From assembly GCA_035048815.1 (NCBI GenBank), contig JAUCBN010000062.1, positions 6,210,001 to 6,274,000 on the forward strand: a DNA stretch of 64,000 nucleotides, in the 5' to 3' direction. This DNA comes from Abelmoschus esculentus (taxonomy: Eukaryota > Streptophyta > Magnoliopsida > Malvales > Malvaceae). The position numbers and the translations under genes are program-made. Of this stretch, positions 12,501 through 23,063 are shown piece by piece. The notes below the pieces were generated by a model, which searched no databases, was not told the origin of the DNA, and was given only the letters and a program-made list of their open reading frames with translations. The first letter of the stretch is position 1; each line of letters begins with the position of its first letter.

Positions 12501-15413
12501 ATAGTATCAAATGAATATCTAAATCTAATCTCCATTTTATATTTTCATTTGATTATATTTTAATCAAAGTTTATTATTTGATTATAAGTTATTATAATAA
12601 TAATAATAATCCAAAATTTATTATATATATTAGTTCACTCTAAAATTTTCTTTTTTATTTTTTTAATATACTAATCAAAATTTATTTCTAATTCCCTCCA
12701 AAATTTTGGGTAACTTATATCCCTCCAAAATTTTTAAACTAAAAATAAATTAATCTCAAACTTAAAAAATGAGTGGCTTATTTCCCTCCAAAATTTTATT
12801 TTTTCACTCTTTTTTATATACTAATCAAAATTTATTTCTAATTCCCTCCAAAATTTTGGATAACTTATATACCTCTAAAATTTTTACACTAAAAGTAAAT
12901 TAATTTCAAACTTAAAAAATGAGTAGCTTATTTCCCTCCAAAATTTGGTCTTTTCACTCTTTTTTTTACCAATTGTCTTTTTCTTTTTTATCAATTATTT
13001 TAGTTTAATTTAATTGAGTTTAGATTAAATTAATAAAAATTTACATTTGATTTTAGAATTCTTTTAATTATGTTTGTTCTTTATGTTTTTATATTTTAAT
13101 TTAGCTTAATTAATCCTAAGTTCAATAAGTTAATTTAACTTAATTAAATATTAATTTAAAACTATATTTTTTTAATGAATTATTAATTTAGAATTATAAT
13201 TTTTAATCAAATATTATTTTTAAAATTATAATTAAAATTAAATACATTAAAAATAAATAAAATAGAAATAAATTAATTTAATTAAATATGTAATATTAAA
13301 TTTAAATATTAATCCCTAAATTAATTCTCATGTCTAATTCTATTTTTTAAAACTAATTATATTTACTAATATTTTAAATTCATCAAATTATAGATATACT
13401 TAATTATATGTCATGTAAATATTAAGTCTTGTTAATATTAGTTCAGGTCAATAACAGGTTGGGTTCAAAACATGTAGGTCATTTATCAGGTCAGGTTCAA
13501 AACAGGTCAGGTAAAATCAGGTCTCGGGTCGATTCAGTCGGGTAATATCGGTTATCTGCTAGGCTAGACTCGGGTTCGGGTTTGAAATCGGGTCCACAGT
13601 AACAGGTTGAAATCGGGTTTTGGTCATTCTCGGTTGGATACAGTTTGGGTTCGGTTACTACAGTAACAGGTCCAACTCAGGTTCAGGTCAACAATAGTCG
13701 AATACAGATCGGATTCGAGTCATTACATCCCCAGGTCAAATCAGGTCTAACTCGAACAGGTTTCAGTCGGGTTTTCAGGTCGAGTCAACTTTTTACATCT
13801 CTAGCTAAACGGTAGTGGTTTACATCTGGAAACCTGAAACCAAATGGGTGCCATATTATTATGATTTTTTAGACTTAAATAAATCTTTTTTTTTGAAATA
13901 AAAAAAATCCCTATAACCTCATCCCTCTCTTCATCGCATTTGACAGTGACCGCTCCTCACTTTTCTCGTCGATCATCGGTGAGAAACCTGACGACAACGA
14001 CAACCTCACAAAGAAGATGGCAATCATAACAACGAGTCTCCCCTATAAAGTAAGATTCAAAACCTTCTTCACTTCTATTTTATTTCAAAAAGATTTGAAA
14101 AAAGCCTAGATCTCAGATTTGAAAGACACGAACAAATTTTAAGAAAACTTTTCAAATATTTCAAAAGAAAAAAAGACCATGAACAAGACCTGCTTTTTAC
14201 CTTCAGAATATGAAGGCTTTTCGAATTCTATTTCTGAAATTTTGATTACAAGACTGATTTTTGTGTGTTTCTTATTCTTTTTTTTTCTCTAATTTCTGGG
14301 TTCCTAGATAGATTTTTCGTTACAATTGAACCCCAACTTTTGAGAATCTAATTTTTCCTATATATATCTCAGCCTTTCCTTTTACTAGTACATTAAAATG
14401 ATGGTAAATCCCCATTTTCTGGATCTGCCTTATAATCATGTCTTACTCGTCAAGATTTTCTAGGATATGAATATGATATTTTGCTTTTTTTTTTTTGTTG
14501 TTGCATATCCTGATTTATGGGGAGTTGGTGGCTGGATATCATGGATGCACTCTAGAGAGCCAAGATGTGAAGAATACGAACGGTCAAGGATGAATTCGAA
14601 GGGTCTCGCCCGTGTAACTTGTTGAATTCAGAAAGTCATCAGGAGATCTAACATGCGTCAGTTGTCATGGTTTGGTGGTATCTGGACCGTCGGATCTAAC
14701 TAGTCCCATCTAATGGCCAACAAAAAGGTGACTGCAAAAAGAAGTAAAAGAGAATTAGGGTTTTCAGATGTAAAAGTTATAATATCGGGTTGGAGTCACC
14801 CGACTTTGGGCTTGTAATTTATTCAATAATGTGCTTAATATTTATAAATGTAATGGACTTTATATATATATATTGGATTTTTTATCACTTATTATGGTTT
14901 AATATTAAATTAATATTAATATTAATATATACTCACATACCAACATTTAATATAAGTATAATACTAATGTGAAACATATATACATTAATACACACATGAC
15001 ATAAATATCTCACACATGCGATGTAACAATATTTATAACAACAATTTAAGATTATACTAGATTACCATGTGACATGTATATATATACATGGAATCATACA
15101 ATCTAATTAAATGTTACGAGCAATACTAGATAATAATATATACACACTTTATTCAAACATATTAGCTTAACACATATAATACATAATACATATTAATTTA
15201 ATACGACACCATACATGTACATACATTAACTACTAATGACAGATTTATGTTAGGAAAAATATGTTATACCTATATATTTAACCTATAATGTCCTAAGTCC
15301 ATATATTTAACATCCCACTAACTTTAAGCGAAAAAAAAATAATAATAATAAAAAGAAAAAAAGAAAAAAATAGAAAGGAAAGTTGGGTAACCCCAAAAAA
15401 TTAGTGATTACGG
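9554..15413. repeat. Right copy of the ~3-kb direct repeat, interrupted at 11067-13803
   Basis: It matches 2511-5513 on both sides of the hAT insertion, with scattered substitutions (visible about every 10-20 bases in the GGAGTCACCA block). It keeps a ~150-bp segment at 15157-15310 missing from the left copy and ends TTAGTGATTAC at about 15412. Confidence 0.75.
11067..13803. mobile_element. hAT-type element, 2737 bp, non-autonomous
   Basis: The ends are TAGGGATGTAAAA and, inverted, TAGAGATGTAAAA. A perfect 8-bp target duplication GCTAAACG lies at 11059-11066 and 13804-13811. The paralogous repeat at about 4078-4095 has a single GCTAAACG followed by GCTGTGG, an uninterrupted empty site. Dense subterminal repeats of CAGGTCGGGTT type occupy 11090-11340 and 13440-13800. 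The interior is extremely AT-rich and codes for no transposase. The small reading frame at 11163-11396 is translated subterminal repeat. Confidence 0.9.
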
Positions 15414-15438
15414 ATATGATATGATATGATATGATATG
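15413..15438. repeat. (GATAT)n pentanucleotide repeat
   Basis: About five copies of GATAT/ATATG sit immediately outside the right 3-kb repeat, obscuring any target duplication there. Confidence 0.8.
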
Positions 15439-15770
15439 CAGCAAACATCGAACACCATCAGAATAGATGGTTCCTCTGAACCACTCTAACTCAAGCACAC
15501 CATCAGAAGTGGAACTCAAACCGAAGGTGAAGCCACTAAACAGAAGTCATATTCATTAATAGGTGATATCACCGAACTTCCCCGTACACATTATCCAACC
15601 GATGCAATGGCATGAACAGATAACAGAGTCTGAATGCTTACCTTAGAACTAACAGGAGTCATGTATGATAATTTTCAAAAATAACAGAATAAGAGTTTTC
15701 ATAATTTCCGAATTCAGATATAACATAGAGCATAATATTATTAAATTCAGAAATCACAGAAATAATTCAA

Positions 15771-15773
<3 letters not shown>

Positions 15774-15841
<68 letters not shown>
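15774..15841. repeat. (TA)n microsatellite
   Basis: An uninterrupted TA dinucleotide run of about 68 bp. Confidence 0.95.
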
Positions 15842-15843
<2 letters not shown>

Positions 15844-15884
15844 AGAGATCACAGAATCCGTACACAAAAGTAATTTAAAATATT

Positions 15885-15901
15885 GAGAGAGAGAGAGAGA
15901 C
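15885..15901. repeat. (GA)n microsatellite
   Basis: A short run of about eight GA units follows the TA run closely. Confidence 0.85.
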
Positions 15902-16089
15902 ATAAAGCAAATCACTTAAAGTCGATAGTGATGTCTACTAGGCTCAGTCCTAGTACTAGGTTTAATAGGTAAAATAACCTATAAGTAAAAACAGTGTAAA
16001 ATACCCTATTATGCCACTATACATGAAATAAACATGAAACAGAAATGATCAGATAACTCACGTGCGTGTCCTGGAGTTTGAGGAGCAGG

Positions 16090-17453
16090 TGATAAATGCT
16101 CAACTCACTATCACTTTTTACACCATTCATGGACAATAATCACTAAATCTACACCCACTTGGACCAATGCATGTGCTTAATGTGAGATAATTAGATATTC
16201 AGCTTTTGGAAGCATATAAAGATGATATTTATAGAAAAGACGAGTTTCACTGTACTTTTGTGTCTGTGCAGGAAAAACTAATTGTCGCGGCAGCGACTGA
16301 GGCCGGGGCAGGACCTGATGTCGGGGCAGTATCTGAAGGACAAGTAACGATATTGTAGGCGATTGGAAGAGAAAAATAAGATGAACGTTTCTGGACAAGC
16401 AGCGCATGAATCGGAGCTGGGTAGCACATGGAAAGCCCAAGTCAAAGGTCACGCGGAAAAGAATCCTAGTTGGAGTAAACTTGGAAATATTTTATTTATG
16501 GACTTGACTTGTGTCTTACTCCAAGTTATACTCCTACTTAGGAAAGGTTTGCCCTAGACCAAGCCTATATAATACCTAGCCGTCTAAGAGGAGAATGAAG
16601 AGGAGAGTTTTTGGCAAAAAAGCTTAGCATCATAGAGAGAGCCGACTCCACCTTAGATTTTAGATTTCTTTTTATTAAGTTCTAAGTTTCTTTAGGCTTA
16701 GGTGAAGGTTGTAGATTATTAGTGAGAAGAGATTGACTTTTGTTTCTTGTTTTAATGCAATAAAATATCAAGGTTTGCTTATTCTTCGCCATTCTTTATT
16801 CTTGCATCTAAGCTCGAGAGAGAAGTTTGCAAGTAATCCATTTATCTAATATCGAGAGAGTTAGATTCACGAAAGGAATAAGTACGGTGTTTCAATCGGG
16901 AAACACTAACTCGGCCTAGAGATAGGTTAAGAGTTTCAGCGGCTAAGAGAAGTGTGTGATTGGTTGGTGATTAAAATTGATTCACGCCGAGAGGTATCAT
17001 CAAGGACTGGTCATCAACAATACTTCGACTTAGAGATAAGCGGAGTCATTAAAGGACACTTTGCCTAACTTTGATAAAGTCTACCCAAGAGCAAGAGATT
17101 GTCGTGGTGGACAAGCATCATCGCTGTCGAGGCAGTAATCTGCAGTACTACCGAGGCAGTGTTGTGCGATTGCATTGGACAGAGACAGGTCAATTGAATC
17201 CACTATACAACACAAACTGGATCTTGGCCACTTCTTTAATCTGTTTATCTTCTCTTTCTTTAATTTTCTTTATTTAGTATTCATCAACCCCAATTTTTAC
17301 TTGTGTTTTTATTTTATTCCTTTTCAGAAGCAAGAAGACAAAAGAAGGCATATTAAGTAGACCAATTACTGTGGAGACGATATCTGATATACTTATCATT
17401 TTATTACTTGCGACGTGTACACTTGCACTATTTGCGCACTTTTGACACTAACA
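16090..17453 (+). repeat. 5' LTR of the Athila-like element
   Basis: It starts TGATAAATGCTCAACTC and ends GACACTAACA, 1364 bp, pairing with 23064-24419. Relative to the 3' LTR it has a small insertion near 16508-16520 (TGTGTCTTACTCC region). A TATA box lies at 16566-16573. Confidence 0.92.
16566..16573 (+). promoter_or_regulatory. LTR TATA box
   Basis: TATATAAT in the context AAGCCTATATAATACC; the same sequence is at 23531-23538 in the 3' LTR. It is well placed inside the LTR to start the genomic transcript, with a start expected about 30 bases downstream. Confidence 0.65.
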
Positions 17454-17459
17454 AGTTTT

Positions 17460-17477
17460 TGGCGCCGTTGCCGGGGA
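17460..17477 (+). other. Primer-binding site, tRNA-Asp
   Basis: TGGCGCCGTTGCCGGGGA is the exact complement of the 3' 18 nucleotides of plant tRNA-Asp including CCA. It sits six bases after the 5' LTR end. This is the usual Athila primer site, so minus-strand synthesis would start here. Confidence 0.92.
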
Positions 17478-17556
17478 TTGACAACTAAATTTTGTTTTCT
17501 TTATTTTCTTCCTTTTTATTTTTTTATTTTTATTTTACTTCGGTTTTTCTTAGTGT

Positions 17557-19938
17557 ATGACCAGGGCCAACCCAACCAACCCTTTTTACGAATTAGATAC
17601 CGAGATCGAACGCACACGACAAAGGTTGAGAAGACAAATCCAAGGAGCTATGGCAGATCATCCAGCAGGACAAAACTTACCTGCTGGCAATGGAGGTCTT
17701 CCACCGCCACCAGGGCCGCGACAACTTACTGTTCGAGACTTCTTGGAGGAGGATTTGAATGGGTTAAATCCAGTAGTCGTTACACCAGAGATCGAAGTAG
17801 CCCACTTTGAGCTAAAACATGTCATGTTCAATATGCTCAACACTATTGGACAGTTTGGTGGGTCTATGACTGAAGATGCCAGGCAACACCTCAAGTCATT
17901 CATGGAGATATACAATTCTTTCAAAATCCAAGGAGTCCATGAAGATGTCTTGAGATTGAAATTATTCCCCTATTCACTAAGGGATAGGGCAAAGACCTGA
18001 TTAAATAGCATTCCAGCAAGACCTATTGGATCTTGGAGTGAACTCTGTCGTGATTTCATTACACGTTTTAATCCGACTAATTTATATAATCGTATTCGTA
18101 ATGAAATTACTTCTTTTCGACAGGCAAATGATAAACCAATGTATGAAGCATGAGAGCGCTATAAGGAGCTACTGCACAAGTGTCCTTTACATGGATTTCC
18201 CTTGTGGACACAAGTAACCATGTTTTATAATGCAACCAATGTCCCAACAAGGATGATGTTAGACGCATCTGCCAATGGAACACTCCTTGACAAAGCACCT
18301 GAGGAAGCTATTGAAATCTTGAACAAACTCGCCAAGAACGATTTTCAATTCCCTACATCAAGGCGAGGAGGAGTAAGACGCCAATCCACAGTGAATGAAT
18401 TAGAAACATCAAGTTCAGTGGCAACACAATTGGCCTCTCTTACCAAGATGGTGCAAAACATGCAGCTACAGCAAAATATCCATGAGGTTAAGGCCATTGA
18501 TTCTTTTTGTAATTTATGTGGAGGTAACCACAATTCTTTTGAATGTATGCAGAATCAAGAATCCAGCATGTATGTTGGAAACTATAACCGAAACAATATG
18601 ATGTCCAACACATACAACCCCTCATGGAAGAGGCATCCAAATTTTTCATGGAGTAATCCTAACAATGCCTTGAATCCAATTACTCAACCCCCAGGTTTCC
18701 AACAACCAATACAACATCTGCCGCAGCAACCGGTCCAGCAACCATTGCCGCAGCAGCAAATGCATCAACAGAAGCCTGTAAATTCACTGGAAAGTTCTCT
18801 AAAAGCCTTTATGATGAAAACTGAAACATACATGGCAAAGAACAGTAACTTCATCAAAAGAACAGACGCATTCATAAATAGAACTGAGATGAGGTTGTAG
18901 AACCAGGAGGCAGCAATAAAGGCACTGGAAACTCAAGTTGGGCTGTTTGCTCAAAACATGAACACTAGACCACAAGGAGGATTACCTAGCAATACTAAAG
19001 TTGCTAAGGTAATGGGCCACGAACAATGCAAAGCAATTACTACTAGGAGTGGTCTACAACTTAAGGAGAAAGTAGGAAACTCAGCAGACAAAGTCCCACC
19101 GGAAGAACAAGAAAAAAAGGACTTGGATGCTGAACAAACGGATCATGTCACAGCAGAAAGCACTGCCCCAACAGAGAACTCGGTAGTACCTCGACCAGCT
19201 TCCGAAATAGATCAAAACCTACTGGTGCCAGGTATTAAATTCCAAACTAATGAAGCCCTAGAAGAGATGAGACCACCACCACCGTTCCCACAAAGATTGG
19301 AAAAGCAAAAACAAGATCATCAATTCAAAAAATTCTTAGATATTTTAAAGCAAGTCCACATCAACTTGCCATTTGTAGAGGCAATTGAACAAATGCCCAA
19401 CTATGCTAGATTCTTGAAAGACATTGTGTCTAAGAGAAAGAGGCTTGGTGAGTTCGAAACAGTGGCTGCTACTGAAGGCTGCATGACAATGCTGCACAAT
19501 CGCATGCCACCCAAATTGAAAGATCCTGGATGCTTTATCATACCTTGTGCGATAGGTAACCATTACAAAGGAAAGGCCCTATGCGACCTTGGAGCGAGCA
19601 TAAACCTAATGCCCAAATGAGTCTTCCAAAAGCTTGGAATAGGAAGGGCAAAACCCACAACAGTGATGCTTCAACTTGCGGATAGATTATATGTGCAACC
19701 TAAAGTAAAGATCGAGGACATACTGGTAAGAGTTGACAAATTAATTTTTCCCGCTGACTTCCTTGTCGTTGATTGTGAAGCAGATGACAATGCACCGATC
19801 ATCTTGGGGAAACCTTTCCTTGCCACTGGACACACACTCATAGATGTGGAAAAATGAGAGTTGACAATGAGGGTTAATGACCAACAAGTCAAACTCAATG
19901 CCTTCCACAATTTGAAAAGATATGATGATGCAAAATAA
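17557..19938 (+). pseudogene. gag-protease region, broken by in-frame stops
   Basis: One frame runs throughout without a frameshift, interrupted by stops at 17998 (TGA), 18151 (TGA), 18898 (TAG), 19618 (TGA) and 19855 (TGA), with a final TAA at 19936. The first part matches the Athila gag domain (retrotransposon gag, PF03732-like). A zinc knuckle CNLCGGNHNSFEC of CX2CX3HX4C form lies at about 18508-18546, followed by a Q/P-rich stretch (18690-18770). The aspartic protease signature LCDLGASINLMP is at about 19580-19615. Coding similarity ends soon after the protease; the polymerase that should follow is absent. No full-length product can be made. Confidence 0.85.
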
Positions 19939-20560
19939 TGCAAAGTCCTCCACACCACGTATGCAGGCACCAAGATATCCTGTTTCAGCAGCAACTGCCT
20001 CGGCAGCATGCTCAGCAAAATATTGGGCAAGAAGATTAAGCCGGAAATAAAGGAAACCAATAAGAAAACATATTGTCCAGGCATATTCAGGTCCAAATGG
20101 TCAGAACCACATGGTGCAGTAAAGGCCAAATCGAAGAGGGATGAGCATGAGTTCAAGGAGAATGGCCAACATTTGAAACATCATTCTGGCATACAAGAAA
20201 TAATCACCTTAGGAGATGCATTTGCATGCACTCCACCAGTGACATAATCTCTTTCCTTTAATTTTTATATTATTAGGATTAATTTAGTTTAGAGTTAAAA
20301 TTTTTATTACATTTATCTTTAATTATTTTCGTTTATGTTTAATTTTTAGGTCAATAAGCAAGAATAAAGGAGAAGTAGTTTACAGCAGGAAAAGTGCTGC
20401 CAGGGCAGTAAACAGTGTCAGAAGCCGCAACATTCCCAACGGGCAAAACAATGTAACGGATAGTCTGCCGAAGTTCCTGCCGCAGCAGTAAAAGCAAACA
20501 GCAGTAAAGGCTAACGACTACAAAACGGCTAGTGGTTCAAACGGCTATAAGGCCGAGGCC
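19939..20560 (+). other. Non-coding junction between protease and ORF2, with promoter-like end
   Basis: The polymerase-integrase region expected here is missing. The open stretch 20008-20247 has no family I recognise. From about 20340 the sequence holds CTGCC/GGCAG motifs and several AACGG cores (for example 20455, 20524, 20540), ending at a TATA box. Confidence 0.5.
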
Positions 20561-20568
20561 TATATAAG
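20561..20568 (+). promoter_or_regulatory. Internal TATA box upstream of ORF2
   Basis: TATATAAG in the context GAGGCCTATATAAGCAC, 163 bases before the ORF2 start codon, followed by a pyrimidine-rich leader (CTTCTTTCCTCTTG). It resembles the LTR TATA context (AAGCCTATATAATACC). This suggests a separate subgenomic transcript for ORF2; inference only. Confidence 0.5.
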
Positions 20569-20730
20569 CACTTCTTTCCTCTTGAACTATTCACTCTTGC
20601 ATTCTTGATTTCTTTTTAGATTTACTTACTAATCTCTTTCTTACAATACTCTCTATCTCCAAGACTTCTTAGAATTTTTGAAAATCTCCAAGAAACTCTT
20701 CAAGATCCTCAAATTCTCCAATACTCATAC

Positions 20731-21615
20731 ATGGCTAAATACAATAAATTCGCCCTTGCCGCTGTTGAAGAACGTTTCAACAGATCTTTTATTGCTCGAC
20801 AGCTATGGGAAGAGCAAGGGTTCCAACACTCCGATGAGGAGAATTACAACATTGAACATTATTTGTTCGACAAGATCAAGTATCAAGATTGGGAGATCTT
20901 TTGCCTACAACCTGCCCAGGCCAATGCCACCATCGTACGGGAATTTTATGCGCACGGGCCGAGCAAGGACTCTCTTTATGTCCATTGCTGCGGCAGGCCT
21001 GTCAAACTTGATGATGAGACAATCAACCTATTCTACGGCCTTACACCTGAACGTGATGATCATGCTGAATTCATGGAGGACATCACCAACGAGGATTATG
21101 AGCTGATAAAAGATGATCTTGGCTATGAGAATACTCATTGGGAAACCGGTGCCCATAGAGGATCGGTAGCAAGGCAAAATCTTAAGCCCGAGGCCAAGCT
21201 TTGGAACACCTTTGTCAAAAAACGCCTCATCCCAACCTCACACAATAGCACGGTGGATCGAAGAAGATTGGTGCTCATTCAATCAATCATCAACAAACGG
21301 AGCATCAATGTTGGAGAAATAATTTTAAAGGAGATATACGTATGCGGTAAGAAAAATAGAGGACCTTTATATTTCCCTTGTTTAATCACTGGTATTTGTA
21401 CTGCTGCTGGTGTACCAATGGCAGAAACGGATGAATTCACAGCCCATAGACGAGGGTGGACTAGAGACTTCTGCCAAAAAATCATGCAGATCACACAAGC
21501 AGAGCCAATCCAGGCAACCCCTCAACAGTTCACTGTTGACACAGCTGCCGAGGCTCAGTACACGGTAGACATGCCTGATACTGCCCATACCACTGCCGTA
21601 GCAGACCCATACTAG
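20731..21615 (+). CDS. Putative plant transposon protein (PF20167-type) carried by the retroelement
   Basis: An intact frame of 294 residues starts MAKYNKFALA. It has the family's landmarks in order: VREFYAHG near residue 70, VKLDDETINLFYGL near 92-105, WNTFVKKRLIPTSH near 160-172, the block RSINVGEIILKEI near 190-203, and GPLYFPCLITGICTAAGVP near 212-230. I recognise these as the 'putative plant transposon protein' domain (PF20167), found downstream of gag or pol in Athila-like and related elements; its biochemical role is unknown. Homologous-looking residues continue past the stop (EILQRMAAMDLRQ at about 21616), so the C terminus may be shortened by the TAG. It is open although gag in the same element is not. 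Confidence 0.75.
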   Translation: MAKYNKFALAAVEERFNRSFIARQLWEEQGFQHSDEENYNIEHYLFDKIKYQDWEIFCLQPAQANATIVREFYAHGPSKDSLYVHCCGRPVKLDDETINLFYGLTPERDDHAEFMEDITNEDYELIKDDLGYENTHWETGAHRGSVARQNLKPEAKLWNTFVKKRLIPTSHNSTVDRRRLVLIQSIINKRSINVGEIILKEIYVCGKKNRGPLYFPCLITGICTAAGVPMAETDEFTAHRRGWTRDFCQKIMQITQAEPIQATPQQFTVDTAAEAQYTVDMPDTAHTTAVADPY

Positions 21616-23050
21616 GAGATACTTCAAAGGATGGCAGCTATGGATCTTAGGCAGTAACGATACATAGAGTATCAGAGGGACTTAATAGCACACTTGCCCA
21701 AATGATGCTCCATAACTTTCCCGGCCAAGGGGTGCAGTTTCTCGAGTTTCCTTCAAACATTTTTGTCACAGCTGCACCCTACACCGACACGACTCCAGCT
21801 CCAGGACCACGACCATTTTTCCCCACTGGCCCACAGTAACAATTTCATGCTGCTAGCCCATCTAGGGCAGCAGACTCTGCCGCGGCATCATCTGCCAGCA
21901 GACGACCATCAAAGAGGAGGGCAGTCTTCAGCATTCCACCAAGATCACCCATCATCATGGGTAGTCTATCAGTAGAGATAGATGCCTATGTACATTAAAG
22001 CTCAACCGCTGTCGGGCCAAGCATTCACCATGCCAGGGCAGACGCAACAAATGAAGGCGGGACAAACATCATGGTCACCGAGGAAATTACCGACGAGAAA
22101 GAAGGAGAAGAAGTGGATGCTTCACTACAACGGACACCACCAACAAGAGTCCAACCACCGAGACAAGCAAAAACTCAACCATCTCTATCGTCCAAAGTCA
22201 AATAGTCAGCGGCGAGGCCACAAAAAATAATTGTTCCCAACAGCTCTTTTGACTCTCTTTAAATTTTACATATTCATGTTGCCCTAATATATATATGTAT
22301 ATTTTACTTGTCTTGTTTTCTTATGTTATATCCTGCTGTGTGCTATTTATAAGCATTGAGGACAATGCTTGGTTCGAGTTTGGGGGTGTATATCCACTGT
22401 CGAGGTAATCTACTGCTGCGGACTTGCCATGACAGGAAGTATTTAAGTGTTTCTTCAAAAAAAAAATTATGTCCACCACCTTACTTGAATTGCTGTTTAT
22501 ACTTTTGCACTGTTTTTTCATCAGTATTACCTTAGTTTATTCTTTAAGGCTATAGAAATCTTTCTCCTTACCATGGTTAGGTCCTATTAAGAAGATTTAA
22601 CCTTAGGATACTTAAGGAAGAAAACTTAGAAGCTTACTATAAAATGGATCCTAAAAACACTTTTGGGACTTGTTGGATTATAGGAATTCTTTAGTATGCT
22701 AAAAAGAATATCAAAAGAAAGAAGGAAGTATCAATGAGAAACCACAATCCTTGAGGTGCCCAAAATTGGCTCAAGAAATTGTTGTTTTAAGAAGAGAACA
22801 CTAAACCCAAATCTACTTGTCTTGAACTTAGAGTTTGTCTAAGAAATCCTTTAATCAAACTTGTCCACAAAAATGCACAAACTCACTAAATCTTATAGTT
22901 TGTTTCTAGGTAAACCCTTGGGTAGCCGAAAGGTTAAGGCTTAAGAATAGGCATAGTTATGGTGGGGAGAATAGATGGAAACATAAGACGAAGAGAGAGT
23001 AAGGTTTGGCAAATTGATGGTTTGCATTGCTTGAGGACAAGCTATAGTTC
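21616..23050 (+). other. Non-coding 3' region of the Athila-like element
   Basis: Up to about 22230 this looks like a decayed C-terminal extension of ORF2, rich in Q, H and P in several frames with stops. From there to the 3' LTR I see no coding signal. GAGTTTGGGGGTG occurs at about 22377-22390 and again just before the 3' LTR. Confidence 0.5.
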
Positions 23051-23063
23051 GAGTTTGGGGGTG
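23051..23063 (+). other. Candidate polypurine tract
   Basis: GAGTTTGGGGGTG immediately precedes the 3' LTR, where second-strand synthesis would be primed. It is G-rich rather than a clean purine run, and a second copy occurs about 670 bases upstream. Confidence 0.5.

Larger units (their letters stand above)
2511..15413. mobile_element. LARD-like element: paired 3-kb repeats and non-coding core, split by a hAT element
   Basis: Two long direct repeats (about 2511-5513 and 9554-15413 after removing an insertion) flank a core of about 4 kb that codes for nothing recognisable. Long LTRs around a non-coding domain describe large retrotransposon derivatives (LARDs), which depend on enzymes from relatives. 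I could not fix exact LTR ends. A repeat ends ...GATTACA on the left and ...GATTACG on the right; no matching target duplication or primer-binding site was found. A segmental duplication is the alternative. The core carries a hairpin array and a second degenerate array. Confidence 0.5.
15439..16084. repeat. Left part of an older repeat split by the Athila-like element
   Basis: Repeat-like, non-coding sequence continues across the 16090-24419 insertion into 24425-25390: removing the insertion and one GCAGG joins ...GAGTTTGAGGA to AGATCGTCTAAGAGG. It includes two microsatellites, listed separately. Its identity is unresolved; a gypsy LTR is plausible. Confidence 0.35.

Noticed and set aside
2505..15425. 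Terminal inverted repeat (ATATCCG/CGGATAT) making the whole segment a DNA transposon
   Set aside because: Seven bases next to a simple repeat is too little; the long direct repeats point to an LTR-type or duplicated structure instead.
16177..16557. Short genes inside the LTR
   Set aside because: The same frames recur with changes in both LTRs at non-coding positions, and they overlap the LTR promoter region.
17658..17924. Minus-strand gene opposite gag
   Set aside because: It is an antisense shadow of the gag frame, which carries the recognisable domain.
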